DNA of 64,000 nt, from positions 265,251,074 to 265,315,073 of the forward strand of contig NC_081407.1 of the NCBI RefSeq assembly GCF_030272615.1. Reading direction: 5' to 3'. Positions within the stretch are counted from its first letter, which is position 1. Every line of letters starts with the position of its first letter. Made by a program: the position numbers and the translations under genes. The DNA comes from Cryptomeria japonica (Eukaryota; Streptophyta; Pinopsida; Cupressales; Cupressaceae). This document shows positions 42,007 to 54,570 of this stretch, in pieces. The notes below the pieces were generated by a model. It did no database searches. It was not told where the DNA came from and saw only the letters and a program-made list of their open reading frames with translations.

Positions 42007-42310
42007 ATCTCCCCCTTTGGCATTGATGGCAACATATAATGTGAAAAACAATCAATGACAAATAAATCAATAGCTTTCTCATATTACTCTTCCCACTACA
42101 CAAATAACTCATTCCCTCTTAGAATATTGCACATTTTTTCACATGAACCTCTCCCCCTTTGATATCAATGAAAAACACACATATTTGTACCACAAAAACT
42201 AACTCATTGACTACTTCCCTTGAGTAGCAACCTCCACTCATCAATCCAGATCACAAAATATGACTATGAAATGCACTGAACTAATTCATACCATTGCACC
42301 TTAGTTCTAA
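42007..42310 (-). other. C3 polypurine tract and PPT-like runs
   Basis: The minus strand shows 'gccaaagggggagat' at 42007-42021 adjoining the LTR, and 'caaagggggagaggt' near 42151. No gene. Confidence 0.75.
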
Positions 42311-43493
42311 TCAGGAGGGGCAATCACCCCTAACTTCCCTCTGAGATACACAAAAGTATCCTTAGGCAAAGGCTTCATAAAAATTTCTACAATCTATTCC
42401 TTTGTAGGCAGATACTCCTATCTGACTTCCTTCTCATTTACCTTATAACAATGATTCTATGTTATTGAATCAATAGGGAGTTCATCCAAGTTATTTCAAA
42501 TGGAATACAAACTACTTGAAATAACCTGAACTAGAGATAAATTATCTCTAGTGAAACTTGATAGATATATGCTTAGTCTTGGAATGCAACACCGGATTCT
42601 TAGAAATGTTAATTGCACTTGAATTGTCATAGTAAATAGCAATAGGGTCATCATAGACAACTCTGATATCTTTCAACATCTAGTTAATCCACAACCTGAT
42701 TACAATTATTAGCAACAACAATATATTCTGCCTCTACAGTAGATAGAGAAATTGAATTTTGATTTTTGGTCAACCAAGAAACTGATCTTTTTCCCAAGAA
42801 AAATGCACCACCACTAGTACTCTTCTGATCATCAACATATCCTGCCCAATCAACATCAGTAAAACCATTCAAAGTAAAATCATCATCTTTAGGGTACCAT
42901 AAACCAAAATCAACAGTTCCTTTCAAATATCTGAAAATTCTTTTAACAACTACAACATGAGATTCCTTAGGATCAACTTGAAATATAGCAACAAAACAAA
43001 CAACATTCATGATATCCAATCTAGTCTGAGTCAAATATAGCAATCCACCAATAATAGATCTATATCTAGTCTTATTTTCTTTAGGGGAATCATCATCCTT
43101 AGTCAACTTACATTTGATCACCATAGGAGTCCCAACTAGCTTTATATCCTCTAAACCAAACTTCTTCAACAACTCTTTCACATACTTGGACTGCGATATA
43201 AAGATTCCTTTTTCTGACTGTGTAATTTGCAATCCCAGAAATAATTTCATCTCTCCAATCATAGACATTTCAAACTCATTTTGTATCTCATTAGAAAAAT
43301 CTTTGCACAAACTATCATTTCCTCCAAAAATAATATCATCAACAAAAACTTCAACAATCAAAATGTTTATATCATGATCAATCTTGAAATATAGATTACT
43401 ATCAGCAGTACCTTTGTTAAATCCTAGCTTCAATGGATACTTATCCAATCTGGCATACCACACTCTTGGCGCTTTCTTCAACTGGCACACCAT
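42311..43493 (-). pseudogene. pol: C3 RT C-terminus and RNase H
   Basis: The long frame at 43493-42684 carries YARLDKYPLKLGF, the RT active site [48 protein letters not shown], then RNase H DVDWAGYVDDQKSTSGGAFFL and STVEAEYIVVANNC. The RNase H tail (KEQIADIF and FTKPLP relatives) reads in other frames to 42311 and is split by a ~98-bp insertion at 42459-42556. Confidence 0.9.
42459..42556. repeat. Hairpin-rich insertion in C3 RNase H
   Basis: The other copia copies are continuous here between 'tatcaag' and 'tatca' codons. The extra segment contains a perfect 10-bp inverted pair (GTTATTTCAA 42490-42499, TTGAAATAAC 42516-42525) and a palindrome CTAGAGATAA / TTATCTCTAG (42531-42551). No transposase. 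Origin unclear: small inverted-repeat element or filler DNA. Confidence 0.6.
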
Positions 43494-43503
43494 ATCTCTC
43501 TAA

Positions 43504-43827
43504 TTACACCTCTTCTTCCAATTCATCATTTAGGAACACTGACTTGACATCCATCTGATAGACTTTGAAATCTTTGTAAGCATCATAAGCAATAAATAAT
43601 CTAACAACTTCAATCCTTACCACCGGAGCAAAATTCTCTTCAAAATCAATTCCTCCCATTTTAGAATATCCTTTACAAACAAGTCTTGCTTTGTTTCCAA
43701 CCACTTCACCTTTCTCATTCAATTTGTTCCAAAAGACCCATTTAGTTCCAATTACATTTTTGTCCTTAGGTCTGGGAACAAGAATCCATGTATTGTTCTT
43801 CTCAATCTGATTCAATTCTTCTTCCAT
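43504..43827 (-). pseudogene. pol: C3 reverse transcriptase N-terminal half
   Basis: 107 open codons: [85 protein letters not shown]. The latter corresponds to the D-x-x-x-A-F-L-N-G-x-L motif. The frame ends just before the region with ALYGLK (here QLKKAPRVWYARL). Confidence 0.9.
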
Positions 43828-44980
43828 TTATTTTACCCAATATTCATCTTTACATGTTTCATTCACATCTTTAGGTTCAATCTTTAAAAATCAAACAATA
43901 CTCAACTTGATCTTCTGCATTTCTTCTTCTAGTTTGAACACCTTTATTTCTATCTCCTATAATATAATTTTCAGAATGATTCAATCTTACATACCTGGGA
44001 GTCTTAGGATTTTCTTGATTTTTAGACTCGAGTTATTTCTTTTGTGCTTGCACTAGTCCCTTCACCTTGATTTACTAGATTCACCGGAATGATCTGAACT
44101 TGATTCTAGGTATGTGGTTGCTTCCCTTTGTTTTCAATGTCACTTTGATCATCTGAATCATATCCACAAGATCTGATTTGTCTCTCATTGATTTCATCAA
44201 CCTTGACATTAGCACTCTCAACTATCTTGTGTAGTCCCTTGTTATAATACCGGTAGGCCTTCCTTTTAGTAGAATAACCAAGAAATATTCCTTCATCACA
44301 TATAGCATCAAACTTCCCTAAATATTCATCCCTTTTGATAGAGCATTTATTTTCAAAAATTATTAAATATTTAATAGTAGGAGCATGACCAAACCATAAT
44401 TCATAAGAAGTCTTGTCGGTATCATCTTTGATATGCACTCAGTTAAGAGTGTAAACAATAGTACTCACATCTTCTCTCCAATAAGCATGCATAACATTTC
44501 CTTGCAACATCATTGTCCTAGCAACTTCTTGAATGGTTCTATTCTTCCTTTCTACAACTCCATTTTGTTGAGGGGTTCTCGGATCAGACAATTGTCTTCT
44601 TATCCCATGCTCTTCACAATATCCATTAAACTCACCAAGAATAAATTCTCCACCTCTGTCAGATCTCAGACACTTCAGCTTCTAACCTATCTCAGTCTCA
44701 ACCATAGCTTTGAAAATCTTGAACTTCTCTAGAGATTCATGCTTATCCCTTAAGATGACTAGTAACCAACATCCTTGAATAATCATAATTCAACAACATG
44801 AAATATCTATCTCCTTGAAAGCTTCTAACTCTAGAAGGCCAACACAAATTAGTATGCACAAGATCTAATAATCCATTTGAAAAATGCTTCTAACTCTTGA
44901 AAGATATTCTGGTTTGTTTCCCTAACTGACATTCCTTGTACATAGGGTTAGTAGGTTTCATCAACTTAGGAAGATCTCTC
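43828..44980 (-). pseudogene. pol: C3 integrase
   Basis: Frame fragments give YELWFGHAPTIKYLIIFENK, DEGIFLGYSTKRKAYRYYNK, KIVESANVKVDE (C-terminal part), and in other frames the core KCLRSDRGGEF and NGVVERKN region near 44560-44680. Stops and shifts are frequent. The segment 43828-44105 is the linker to RT. Confidence 0.8.
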
Positions 44981-45423
44981 ACAATTTGAGAAGAACTTAT
45001 CTTAACAATGTTATCAAAATTCACATGACACATCCTTCTATGCCACAACTAACTTTCATCAATTTAAGCAATCAAACATCTTTTACCAGAGCTATTCAAG
45101 TGAAAGATATTACCTTTAGTCTTTGTACCTTATGTAATCTCAATTTCAGAGCTACCGAAGATTCTACATTTGCCATTCTTGAATTGAAGATCATATACCT
45201 TGTCAACCATTTGTCAAACACTCAAAAGGTTATGCTTTAGGCCTTCTACATATAAGACATTATCATTATTGTGCTTACCATCAAGAGAAATAGAACCTCT
45301 ACCACCGATTATACCAGCTTTGTCATCACCAAACTTCACAACTCCACCTTCACACTTTTCCAAGCTCACAAACTTACTCTTATCACCTATCATATGATGA
45401 GAGCATCCACTTCTATCACCCAT
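44981..45423 (-). pseudogene. pol: C3 protease and pre-integrase
   Basis: The frame RSGCSHHMIGDKSKFVSLEK, VKFGDDKAGIIGGRGSISLD, DNVLYVEGLKHNLLSV is followed leftwards by the HHCC region with SWLWHRRMCHVNF-like sequence. The catalytic Asp is out of frame: a 2-bp loss near 45417 separates WVI from SGCSHH. Confidence 0.82.
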
Positions 45424-46500
45424 CCATCTTTCTCTTCAACTTGTGCAGCCAAAGCTCTTTCCACATTCATGCAGCTAGCAGAATCAATAGGCATTGGATC
45501 ATCTTCCTTGATAGCAAGAAACACCCATTCATTGTCACTTGTATTTACCTTATTTGATCCATCATCTAAAACACCTTCATCAGCAGCATAATAACATCTC
45601 TTCTTAAATTTAGGCTTGAAATTTTTCTTAGGAACTCTTTTTAGACACCTTGAGGCAAAATGACCTATCTTATTACATGAAAAACATTTAAGAGGCAATT
45701 TTCCTTCATACTTACTGACTCCTTTAGGTAATCTTCTTGCAATAGTTGCTTCAAGCTCCTCAAGCTCTCACTCTTATTCTTCCATTTACTTCATCTCTTT
45801 CTCATATCTAGACATCCTCCTTGAAGAATTTTCTCTTGGATCATATCTCTACTAATCCTTTCCAAAAATAGTGGCTTTGAATACAAATTCTACCTTAGGA
45901 AGGGAATCACCAAAATCACTTAATTCAAAGGTTGATAACTTACCAATAAATATGTCTCTAGTCACATCGATCACAGTCTAGATCTCCTCAATAGCAACAA
46001 CTTTATGTTTGTAGGATGCAGGTAAGGATCTGAGCACTTTAGAAAAAATCTCTGATTCTTCCAACTTTCCACTGGCACATTTGATATTACACACAAGTTC
46101 ATTCACCTTCTACATAAAACAAGTAATGTTCTCATCTTTTCCCATCCTAAACATCTCCTACTTTCCCTTTAAGCTTTGCAACTTAGAAATCTTCACATAA
46201 TTGTCTCCTTCATACATGGTTTCCAACTTTTTCCAGGTCTCATGAGCAGTCTGCAGTTCCATAACATTTGTCATTTCAGAATCTATCAAGGCACTCAACA
46301 AATGCTTCCTTAGCCCTAATATTGCATTTTGTTTCCTTCATCTCATCCGAAGTTGAAGGTCCATTTGCAGGAATAGTATACTTGTTTTTTGTAATAGCCC
46401 AGTAAGCTTTGCTAATGCATCTCAGATGACACTCCATGCAGCTCTTCCAAAGAGAGTAATTAGTACCATCAAATCTCATGTTGTCCTTCTTCTAATACGC
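45390..46500 (-). pseudogene. gag: C3 gag
   Basis: The N-terminal part reads MRFDGTNYSLWKSCMECHL and AYWAITKNKYTIPANGP; an in-frame TAG follows the first three codons of the expected start (near 46500). The centre is badly broken (45.8-46.27 kb). The nucleocapsid is preserved: PLKCFSCNKIGHFASRCLKR, an intact CCHC, followed by acidic protease-lead sequence EWVFLAIKEDDPMPIDSASC. Confidence 0.85.
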
Positions 46501-46544
46501 CATCCCAGATCACCTCAAGCGATTAAGATTCTCTAGAGGAACAT

Positions 46545-46556
46545 GCTCTGATACCA
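46545..46556 (-). other. C3 primer-binding site
   Basis: The minus strand reads TGGTATCAGAGC, an exact initiator-Met site, directly left of the 5' LTR. Confidence 0.88.
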
Positions 46557-46558
46557 AT

Positions 46559-47914
46559 TGATGAAATAACTCCGATTCTGAGCAGACAATTGAGAAGGGG
46601 GGTGAATCAGTTGTCTCAAAAATTTAAACAAATTTTACTTATTCTTAGATCTGATAATTAAACATGAAAGCATGAATCAACAACACAATATGAACACACA
46701 TAATACCATGATTTTTGATGTGGAAAACTCGGTCAAGGGAAAACCCATGGTGGGAACCTACCCATAATATGATGATACCCTATTAGAAGTAAATGAAATA
46801 TTACAATAGGGAATGCACATGCATTCAAGCACACTGCTCAAAAACAAGAAAGGGCTACAACCTAGGGAAGACTAGATGTCTTACAGACAGATTCAGATCA
46901 CATCCAGAAGATCATGAACTGATAGAATAGCATCGCCTAATGCCTGGTTATAGTTCCAGTTAAGCACATAACAACTTATTCTCACACTTCTCTACCTCCA
47001 AAATATGTATGCATTATTTTCTCATATACTCATCCACGACACATTCAATTACAAAGATATTACATTTATTTATACATGACATCAACCTTGGAAAGATCAA
47101 CAAGGTCGGCTCAACACTCATCACCTAATTACAAAAATATAACCACACATGCTAAAATAACATATGCGGACCAAGAAATGTTGGCTAAGACATAGCATGA
47201 ACCCATATCATATGCCTCAAATGCAAAACACCTCCAAGAATTATGCATCGAACATCTGCAACATGCTATAAGAATCTGGTCAAAATAATGAAAAACACTA
47301 ATACATTAGAGAAAATCATCAATTACGCGCACAACGATCAAGTAAGACTACCAACACAAAAGGCACATGATCCAGAAACATCCATAAGCATCATGAATTA
47401 CCACCACATCTGCAACAACTCAAATTACTTGAATCATATCATCATTATATCGAACTTTAAGAACACTAATTGCAATAACTGTCAACCTAGAAAAATCACT
47501 TGCGGAGATCTGAACCACAAAACACTTTAAATGAAGACACACATGAATGTCCCAAACACTTCTCCAAATCCATAGATCAAGATATTGCAATGCAAAGAAA
47601 TGCAGATCAAAATACTATTACTCTGTCACCACTAAACAACTAAAAAACCAGTCACAACACATGTATCCATAGCACACTCAAATCTTCATGTGGACCCCTG
47701 AAAATTGCACTGAATCATCTATACACAATCCTCTACAAACCCTTTAATCCACAAACTCTAATCATCAACATGCTAAACAAATTCACTTACTGACCTCAAT
47801 GCATCATTGTCATAGACAGAGAAATATGTCGACATCAATGACAACACATCTCTCAAATATCACTAAAGCACATATTTGCAGCATACCTCCAAAAATCTCC
47901 CCAAATATCCAAAA
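46559..47914 (-). repeat. C3 5' LTR
   Basis: It pairs with 40648-42006. The right end is 'ctccccaaatatccaaaa', with CA changed. It is followed by ATGAT. Confidence 0.9.
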
Positions 47915-49046
47915 ATGATGTCATGGATGTAGTATGGCTCTAACCAATAGACCTTCAACTTCCCCTATTTCTTGAACCTACTACCATACATCAGTACCAA
48001 GTCCCCTGTTCTGAATCTTTTCAACTACAAGTTTTTGTCATGTCATGTTTTATAACTTTGTTGCTTAAGTTGATGGTTATACATTACAATTTGTCTGTAC
48101 TCATCCATTTTATCCAAATCTTCAATCTATTTTTCCAAAGACTAGTCATCCTCCAACCGCAAAGTGAGTGTCATACATTTATTAGAGATTATGAAGTTCA
48201 TTGGAACTGTAGCATCAATGCGATAGAATAATAAATAAATGGAATGAACTTACTTTTCTTCTTATGGGAAGTGTTGTATTCCCATAGTATCATGGGTACT
48301 TTTACATCCCAATTATCTTGTTTCCATCACACTTTTTGGTTAATGCTTTCCAATTTATCTTATTCAGTGCTTCACTTTCTCCATTATCTTATGGGTGATA
48401 GGGGAAATTTTGATGTGGGCTATCATAAAGCTCTATAGTAGTTCTATTCTCATCTTATTCATAAAGTGTTTACCTTGATCACTTACCATGCTAAGAAGAC
48501 ATTCATACCTTGTAATGATATTCCCATACAAGAACCTTGCAATAGTCTTTGATACACTCCCTTGTAGGTTTTGCGTCCACCCATTTTGTGAGATACTATA
48601 CTCCTATTATAATGAATCTTGCCTTTGAATTCTTTGCCAATGGGTCAATAAGTCCAATGAAGTCTATGGCCCATTTTTCAAATGGGTTTTGTGTTAGTAT
48701 TGGTGTTAGAGGTATCTCATCCCTTGCAGTAGGTTTCCCCACTCTCTAAAAAACATCACATTCTTTAATATACTCCTTAGCATCCTTATGTCAAGTTGGC
48801 CACAATAATATGACAAGTTGCATCCCTCTTGTTATGGTTTCCCTACAATTATTGTCACCTTGCTACTCCATGATCTTTTTTGGGAATTGATTGTCTTTTG
48901 AGTTTATAGACCACTCTTTTCAAGATATTGTCCCTTCCTAGATGGTGCAATTGTCCTTCAATAAATGCATATGGTGCAACCCTCCGCACTAGTGATTTCT
49001 TATCTTGCGGAGATGTATCTTTAGGAAATACTCCTTTAGAAAGTAG
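47915..49046 (-). pseudogene. pol: G2 integrase
   Basis: Minus-strand frames resemble gypsy integrase in order: the zinc-binding lead (EGQLHHLGRDN, KRVVYKL), CDVFQRVGKPTARDEMPL-type lead, PFEKWAIDFIGLIDP (first catalytic Asp), ARFIIIGVQYLTKWVDAKP, a degraded second Asp segment, NGESEALNKINWKALTKKC (Glu region), and LKRFRTGDLVLMYGSRFKK then YWLEPYYIHDI at the left end. Stops are frequent and frames change. Confidence 0.85.
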
Positions 49047-50069
49047 TATAGTTCCTTGGTCCTAAAGGGTGTCTAAAACTTATACACAATCCAATTTTAT
49101 TTTTTTGTCTCCTCTACTTGATTCTTCATTCACGGCTCCTGGATCTATCACCTATGCACCCAAAAAAGGGAAATTGTGTTGTGGATAGGTATTTACCTAA
49201 GTCAAACCTTCTATTGGGAATAACCCTATAATTCAATTGAAATTGAATTGGAAAATATTAACTTTTGAGGGCAAGGCTAAATTTAAATTGAAATGCTTGA
49301 ATTGGATTGACTATATCTTCAGTTGATCATGCAATGTCCTTAGGATAAGTCATTCATGTATTGATTCAATAACATGATAAATCACATAAAATAAATCATT
49401 AAATAATAGTTTAAACATAGATTAAAATACTTTTGATGTAGTTTTCTACTCCTTGAATTAGATCTTCTCTTGAAGTGTTGCTCCTGAATAGGAATGATGG
49501 TGTAATTAAGAGATGAGATAAGAATAAGATGTTGAAATGAATTGAGAGGGATGCCTTATATGGTAATTTCTTAATAAAATCACCTTTAGGTTGACTTAGA
49601 ATTATCATATTTTTGCACAAAGTTAGATTTTAATAGGATAGGACCATCTTATTATCCTCCTAAAATTTGGGACATTAAGTGTGGGACCATGTCACAATTT
49701 TCATCCTAGTTCCAACACTTTCAACCCAAATTTTTAGGGATGTGAGATAATAGGGTTCTAATGTCAGAATCAAGTTTGTGCAATAATATATAAAATTTAG
49801 ATAAGGGAAACATGCCTTGAGATTTAAAATGGTGCAGGATCTATGATAAATCAAAATAATAAAAGATAAAGGTGACACCTAGAATTAAGGGCCCAAATGA
49901 GAGTGTGATGATGTATTAAAGTGGAATAGGACTCGTCATATTGAATTGAATATTAATTAATTATGATAAATGTAATCTAATGAATAGAGGAATGGGAAAT
50001 ACTAAAATGGTGCTAGGAGAGTATGAAATTGGACACCTTAGTTAAGGGTGTACAATTTACGATGCTACA
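49047..50069 (-). repeat. G1 3' LTR
   Basis: It matches 59494-60497: shared 'ttgtgttgtggatagg', 'gtcctaaaggg/gtcctcagggg', 'tcatatttttgcacaaag'. The right end is 'acgatgctaca', followed by the PPT. Confidence 0.82.
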
Positions 50070-50100
50070 TTTAACCCCCACTTTCATGGAGTATGATCTT
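50070..50100 (-). other. G1 polypurine tract
   Basis: The minus strand reads 'catgaaagtgggggttaaa' next to the LTR start TGTAGCATC. Confidence 0.8.
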
Positions 50101-50410
50101 ATGGTCGTACTCATGGTAAAGTAGAAATGAAGAGATAGAGTATCCAATAGCAAGAAAAAATAGGGATAGGATAATACTAAAGGAAGATCAAGTCCCCAAG
50201 CATATAATCCTACCAATCCATGCAAGTAACCTTCAAATATACATAAAATAAAATAATGTTAGTACTGAAACACAAAGTTCCAAGACAACTAGATGAAGAG
50301 ACCTCAATAATCAAAATGTCTCATCCACTAATGTCATTCTTGGCATGTTATTACAAGAACACAAGTGGGCATATAGAAATAACAAGGACGTACACCAATT
50401 TAAAGGAGAG

Positions 50411-50640
50411 GAAACCATGATCTAATGCTAGCAAAATATGTTATGCTATGGGTTCATGGGAGGTAGAAAAAGGAACATGGATTCCAAAAGCTAGAAAATT
50501 GTGTTATGTTAGGTGATCCATGAAAAGAAAAGGATATTTTAAAGGTCTAGAAACTTGTGTTATGCTAATCAACCCATCCTACAAAAGGAAAAGAAAGAGT
50601 CAAAAGGTCTAGGAAATTGTGTTATGCTAGTCAACTCATC
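50411..50640. repeat. Tandem repeat, about four units of ~60-65 bp
   Basis: The unit holds 'aaattgtgttatgctagtc' followed by 'catcctacaaaaggaaaag' and 'aaaggtctag'. Confidence 0.7.
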
Positions 50641-50647
50641 CTGCTAT

Positions 50648-50816
50648 GACATTGTCTGGTTTTAGGAATGAAGCACCTTGTCTACGACTTTGGTTTAGTT
50701 TCAAGTATGAAACAACCTGTATAATACATATAATAGAAAATATCTAGTTTTGGGAATGAAACATCTTTTCTAAGACTTTGGAATGGTTTAGAGAATTTCC
50801 ATCTTGGCTAAGACAT
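50648..50816. repeat. Imperfect tandem repeat shared with 1-140
   Basis: Units 'tctggttttaggaatgaag' followed by 'caccttgtctacgac', about four copies of 36-50 bp. It is the G1 counterpart of the array at the left edge. Confidence 0.68.
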
Positions 50817-52111
50817 ATAATAATATGTAATTAGTAAGACGCATATATGCCGCCCTTAAGATGTCAACATAGTCCTATTTTGATATCTTAAGGTTGAAAG
50901 AATAAGGAACAAGGATACACACCTTTATCACTAATGAAATGTCATTTAAGAAACAATTCACATGCAATCCAAGCTAAAGAGTCATAACTCTTATGAGCAA
51001 GAAAGAGATAGTTGGAAAATAGATATCTTGCAACAAAAGTAAAGGGGTCCTTTTGAGGGATAATTGAAAAGGGAATGCGATATCTTTGCATAAAGATATC
51101 TACCTCCAAAAATAGATAAGATCTTTAATAAAGATAAAATATTTAGAAAGGGGAAGGAGAACAAGAATGCACACCTTCCCTATTTTATGGAAAAAAGTGG
51201 ATTCTCGGTGAAGGTTTGTACATCTTCACTAAGGAGAGATTATTCATAAAAGACATACTATTTCAAAACAAAGAATAAGTCCAAACCATATGACACACAT
51301 GTACTTGCCTGAAGAATATGCAAGAAAATAAATCTAGCTATAAAAGATATTACTCAACAAAAGAAAAGTGAATCCTTAGATGGAAGATATGATTAAAAAC
51401 TAATCTTGCCCCCCATGCATGAAGACAAGAATAAGTATGCTATTATGTTTCTCACCAAGTATATTGGTGATGACCTTTTACTTGAATGATACCAGAATAG
51501 ATGAATTGCTGAATTTTAATATGCAAAGCTTGACATTCAGTAGTGTAATGGCTAAGGAGTTGATGATACATACAAAAAATATAATTTCCAAGGTTTATTT
51601 TGTGTTTACTTCTTCGTTTGGGCTGAAGAGAGGTAATCAAGTTGGTTTGAAGAAGATTAGACAAAATATTATCTTTTTGTAATGAAATACTATGATGAGA
51701 AGTCATAGATGTATTAGATAATAGGGGAGGGTATATAGATAAAGGAAGGGATTGAAAACCTAAACTTATGTTAGAAAAATATTATTTCTCATGACCTTCA
51801 AAACTTTGTTGCACACATCCCAAATTATGTACATTGTATCCATCAAATGTAGGTACTGAAATATCTAAAAAAAAGGTTTCATTCTCATCATCAATACATG
51901 TTTTGGAAGAAGAGGTGGCATTTGATTTAGAAGAGGCTTGAATAAATGACACACAATGCTCCTTCAAAGCCTCATACTTGTATTGATGAACCTTATATCC
52001 ATTAAAGGAAGGTTTAAAATCTAATGTACCTCATTTATTTTCTAAAGTGATATTAATGGGAGACTTTGTTGTTGAAGGAATTATAATGTTAAAGGGAGAT
52101 ATGCATGCTAC

Positions 52112-52345
52112 TTAATCTTGAAGAAATGTATAAGGATTAGGATCAACCTCTATTGTGTGAAGTTCATTGTTATATATGAATTTTATTATGCGATGAAGAG
52201 TAGAAGGGACTTCTTTCATAGCATGAATCCACATTCTACCTAGAAGAAGGTTATAACTAAGATCATTAGGCATGACATGAATAGGAGTGGGTAAAGTCAT
52301 AGGTCCTAATTTGATAAGTAATATCACTATACCAAGTGAATCTGT
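52112..52345 (-). pseudogene. pol: G1 aspartic protease C-terminal half
   Basis: The frame contains GIVILLIKLGPMTLPTPIHV, SYNLLLGRMWIHAMKEVPST, LHRIIKF. The 'LLGRxWIHxMxxxPSTLH' form is typical of the plant Ty3/gypsy protease. The catalytic D-S-G half would lie to the right but is lost at the C2 junction near 52350. Confidence 0.8.
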
Positions 52346-52357
52346 GATCAACAAATC

Positions 52358-52963
52358 ATGGTATTGACTAATAAATCATTGGCAAAGGTTATGTGGGATA
52401 AATTGCAAACTCTGAATGAAGGTGATCCTACTGTCAAAATTGCTAAACTTGATGGTTACCGGGTAAGGTATGAAAACTTGAAGATGGAAGGTAATGAAAG
52501 AATTGTTGTGTTTATGGAAAGAGTAAATGAGATTGTTATGGGAATTCAATGTTGTGGAGGATCTCTGAGTGAAGATGAAATAGCTTCAAAAGTCTTGAGA
52601 GCCCTCCCACTGTCTTACAAGATGAAGGCAACTGCAATTAATGAGCTGAGAACAATGGCAAACACTTCAGTTAATAAAGACATTCTGATTGGGAAATTAT
52701 CTACTTTTGAGCTTGAAGAATTTGGATCTTCTGGAGCTATAAAGTCTGAACTTGCTTTTCATGCATCATCATCTACCAGAAAAAGTGATTGGAAAGACCT
52801 ATATGCAAAAGAATTGGAAGATATGAGGAAAGAGAGTAAGTATGAAGGAAAAACACCTATTAAATATTTTGCATGTAATAAGATTTGTCATTTTGCATCT
52901 AGATGTCCTAAAAGGAATGCAAGATTTGAGGAAAGAGTTAAGAAATCATTTAAGCCTAATTAG
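52358..52963 (+). pseudogene. gag: C2 gag, truncated at the N-terminus
   Basis: 201 open codons: WDKLQTLNEGDPTVKIAKL, YENLKMEGNERIVVFMERV, VLRALPLSYKMKATAINEL. The zinc knuckle reads YFACNKICHFASRCPKR, with the first Cys as Tyr and the Gly before His as Cys. A TAG ends it at 52963; the same frame continues. The first ~80 residues are missing. Confidence 0.9.
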
Positions 52964-53551
52964 AACATATATAGATTCAAGAAAAGTAAACAATGCTACA
53001 TAGCGGATGAGGAAGGAGTAAGTGATGACTCTAAGGATCAACAGACAACAAACTCTGGTAGTAGATCCGACAATGGAAAGGAATGGGTGTTCTATGCTTT
53101 AAAGGAAGATGAACCGGAACCGGCTATCATGAATGAAGAAAAGGCCCTGGCAGAAAAAGTTGAATATAAGGATGAATGGGTAATTGATAGTGGATGCTCA
53201 CATCATATGACTAAAGATAAAATAATTTTTTTGTCCCTGCAAGAATAAAATGGCAGTCAAGTCAGATTTGGAGATGACAAAGCATGTATGATCTAAGGTA
53301 GAGGTATTATTTCTCTGGATGGTAACCATAATATTGATAATGTCTATCATGTAGAAGGTTTAAAGCATAATCTTTTGAGTGTTGGTCAATTGGTGGACAA
53401 GGGTTTCCAACTTTAGTTTAAAGATAGAAAATGCAAAATCATTAACAAGACTGGTTTGCAGATTGCAACTGGTAGTCGGACTAGAGGTAATATCTTTCAC
53501 TTGAACACTGGTAATAAGACATGTTTGATTTGTCATATTGATTAGAGTTGG
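52964..53551 (+). pseudogene. pol: C2 protease and pre-integrase lead
   Basis: After the gag stop: DEWVIDSGCSHHMTKDKIIF with an intact D-S-G, then VRFGDDKACMI-stop, DNVYHVEGLKHNLLSVGQL. Stops at several places (near 53248, 53296, 53415, 53543). The frame is shared with gag. Confidence 0.87.
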
Positions 53552-54570
53552 TTGTGGCATAAGAGGTTGTGTCATGTTAATTTTGATTGTATTGTTAAGA
53601 TCAGTTCAACTAAGGCAGTTAGAGATATACCTAAGATTATGAAGCCTCATAATCTGGCATGTAAGGAATGTCAATTGGGAAAGCAAGTTAGAACTTCTTT
53701 TAAGAGCATACATGATAAATCTAATGGTCTACTTGGTTTGATTCGCACTGACTTATGTAGTCTATCAAGGAATAGAAGCTTTTAAGGTGATAGGTATTTT
53801 ATGTTGATTGTCAATGACTATTCTAGAATGATGTGGGTGACTTTTCTAAGGGAGAAGTCTGAAACCTTTGAGAAATTCAATATCTTTAAAGAAAAGATTA
53901 AAATAAAAACTAGATTAAAAATCAAATGTCTAAGATCATATCAAGGTGGCGAGTTCACTTCTCATGAATTTAACAGTTATTGTGAGACAAATGGAATTAG
54001 GAGATAGTTATCCACACTCGGACTCCTCAGCAGAATAGAGTAGTGGAAAGAAAGAACATAACCATTTTGGATGCATCAAGATCTATGATGATGGAACCCA
54101 AATTGCCTCACATCTACTGGAGAGAAGCAGTGAGTACAACAATCTACACATTCAACAAAGTTCGCATCAAAGGTGAAACTGGTAAGACCCCTTATTAATT
54201 ATGGTTTGGACATACACCTACTGTTAAATATTTCAGAATTTTTGGAAGTAAATGCTATATCAAAAGAGATGATTCAATTGGAAAGTTTGATCCTAGATAT
54301 GATGAAGGGATATTTCTTGGTTATTCAATTCAAAGCAAAGCATATAGATGTTATAACAAAAGATTGCAGAAAATTGTGGAGAGAGATAATGTGAAAGTGG
54401 ATAAGCAATACATAAATCAATATATATCATATCACAGGGAATCGACAGTGGAAATGATCATAATTGAACCGACAATGCCTCAACCGATACAAGAAACTGA
54501 GACAGTTACACTGACAAAATCAGAAAATTCAACTATCACTGATAATCAGAGCAGTGAACCTGAAGTTTAG
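53552..54570 (+). pseudogene. pol: C2 pre-integrase knuckle and integrase
   Basis: MWHKRLCHVNFDCIVKI and LACKECQLGKQVRTSF form the HHCC knuckle. The core follows: LIRTDLCSLSRNRSF-stop-GDRYFMLIVNDYSRMMW, KCLRSYQGGEFTSHEF (second Asp position: S-Y-Q for S-D-Q), and VVERKNITILDASR in a shifted frame near 54045. The C-terminal part has YFRIFGSKCYIK, DEGIFLGYSIQSKAYRCYNK. Frameshifts near 54020 and 54350. Confidence 0.87.

Larger units (their letters stand above)
40648..47914 (-). mobile_element. C3: complete but decayed Ty1/copia retrotransposon
   Basis: LTRs at 40648-42006 and 46559-47914 (1.36 kb each). The TSD is GTGAT (40643-40647) and ATGAT (47915-47919), one base different. Internal order right to left: gag, protease, integrase, RT, RNase H, PPT. 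Removing it rejoins G2 integrase codons. No insertion except a ~98-bp hairpin segment in RNase H. All frames are broken. Confidence 0.92.
50101..52111 (-). other. G1 3' tail without RT, RNase H or integrase
   Basis: About 2 kb between the protease and the 3' LTR. It holds two tandem arrays (50411-50640 and 50648-50816) and AT-rich sequence. Short open frames (51452-51706, 51782-51967) have no pol motif. The segment at about 51030 is the uninterrupted version of the C1 target site in G3. Confidence 0.65.
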
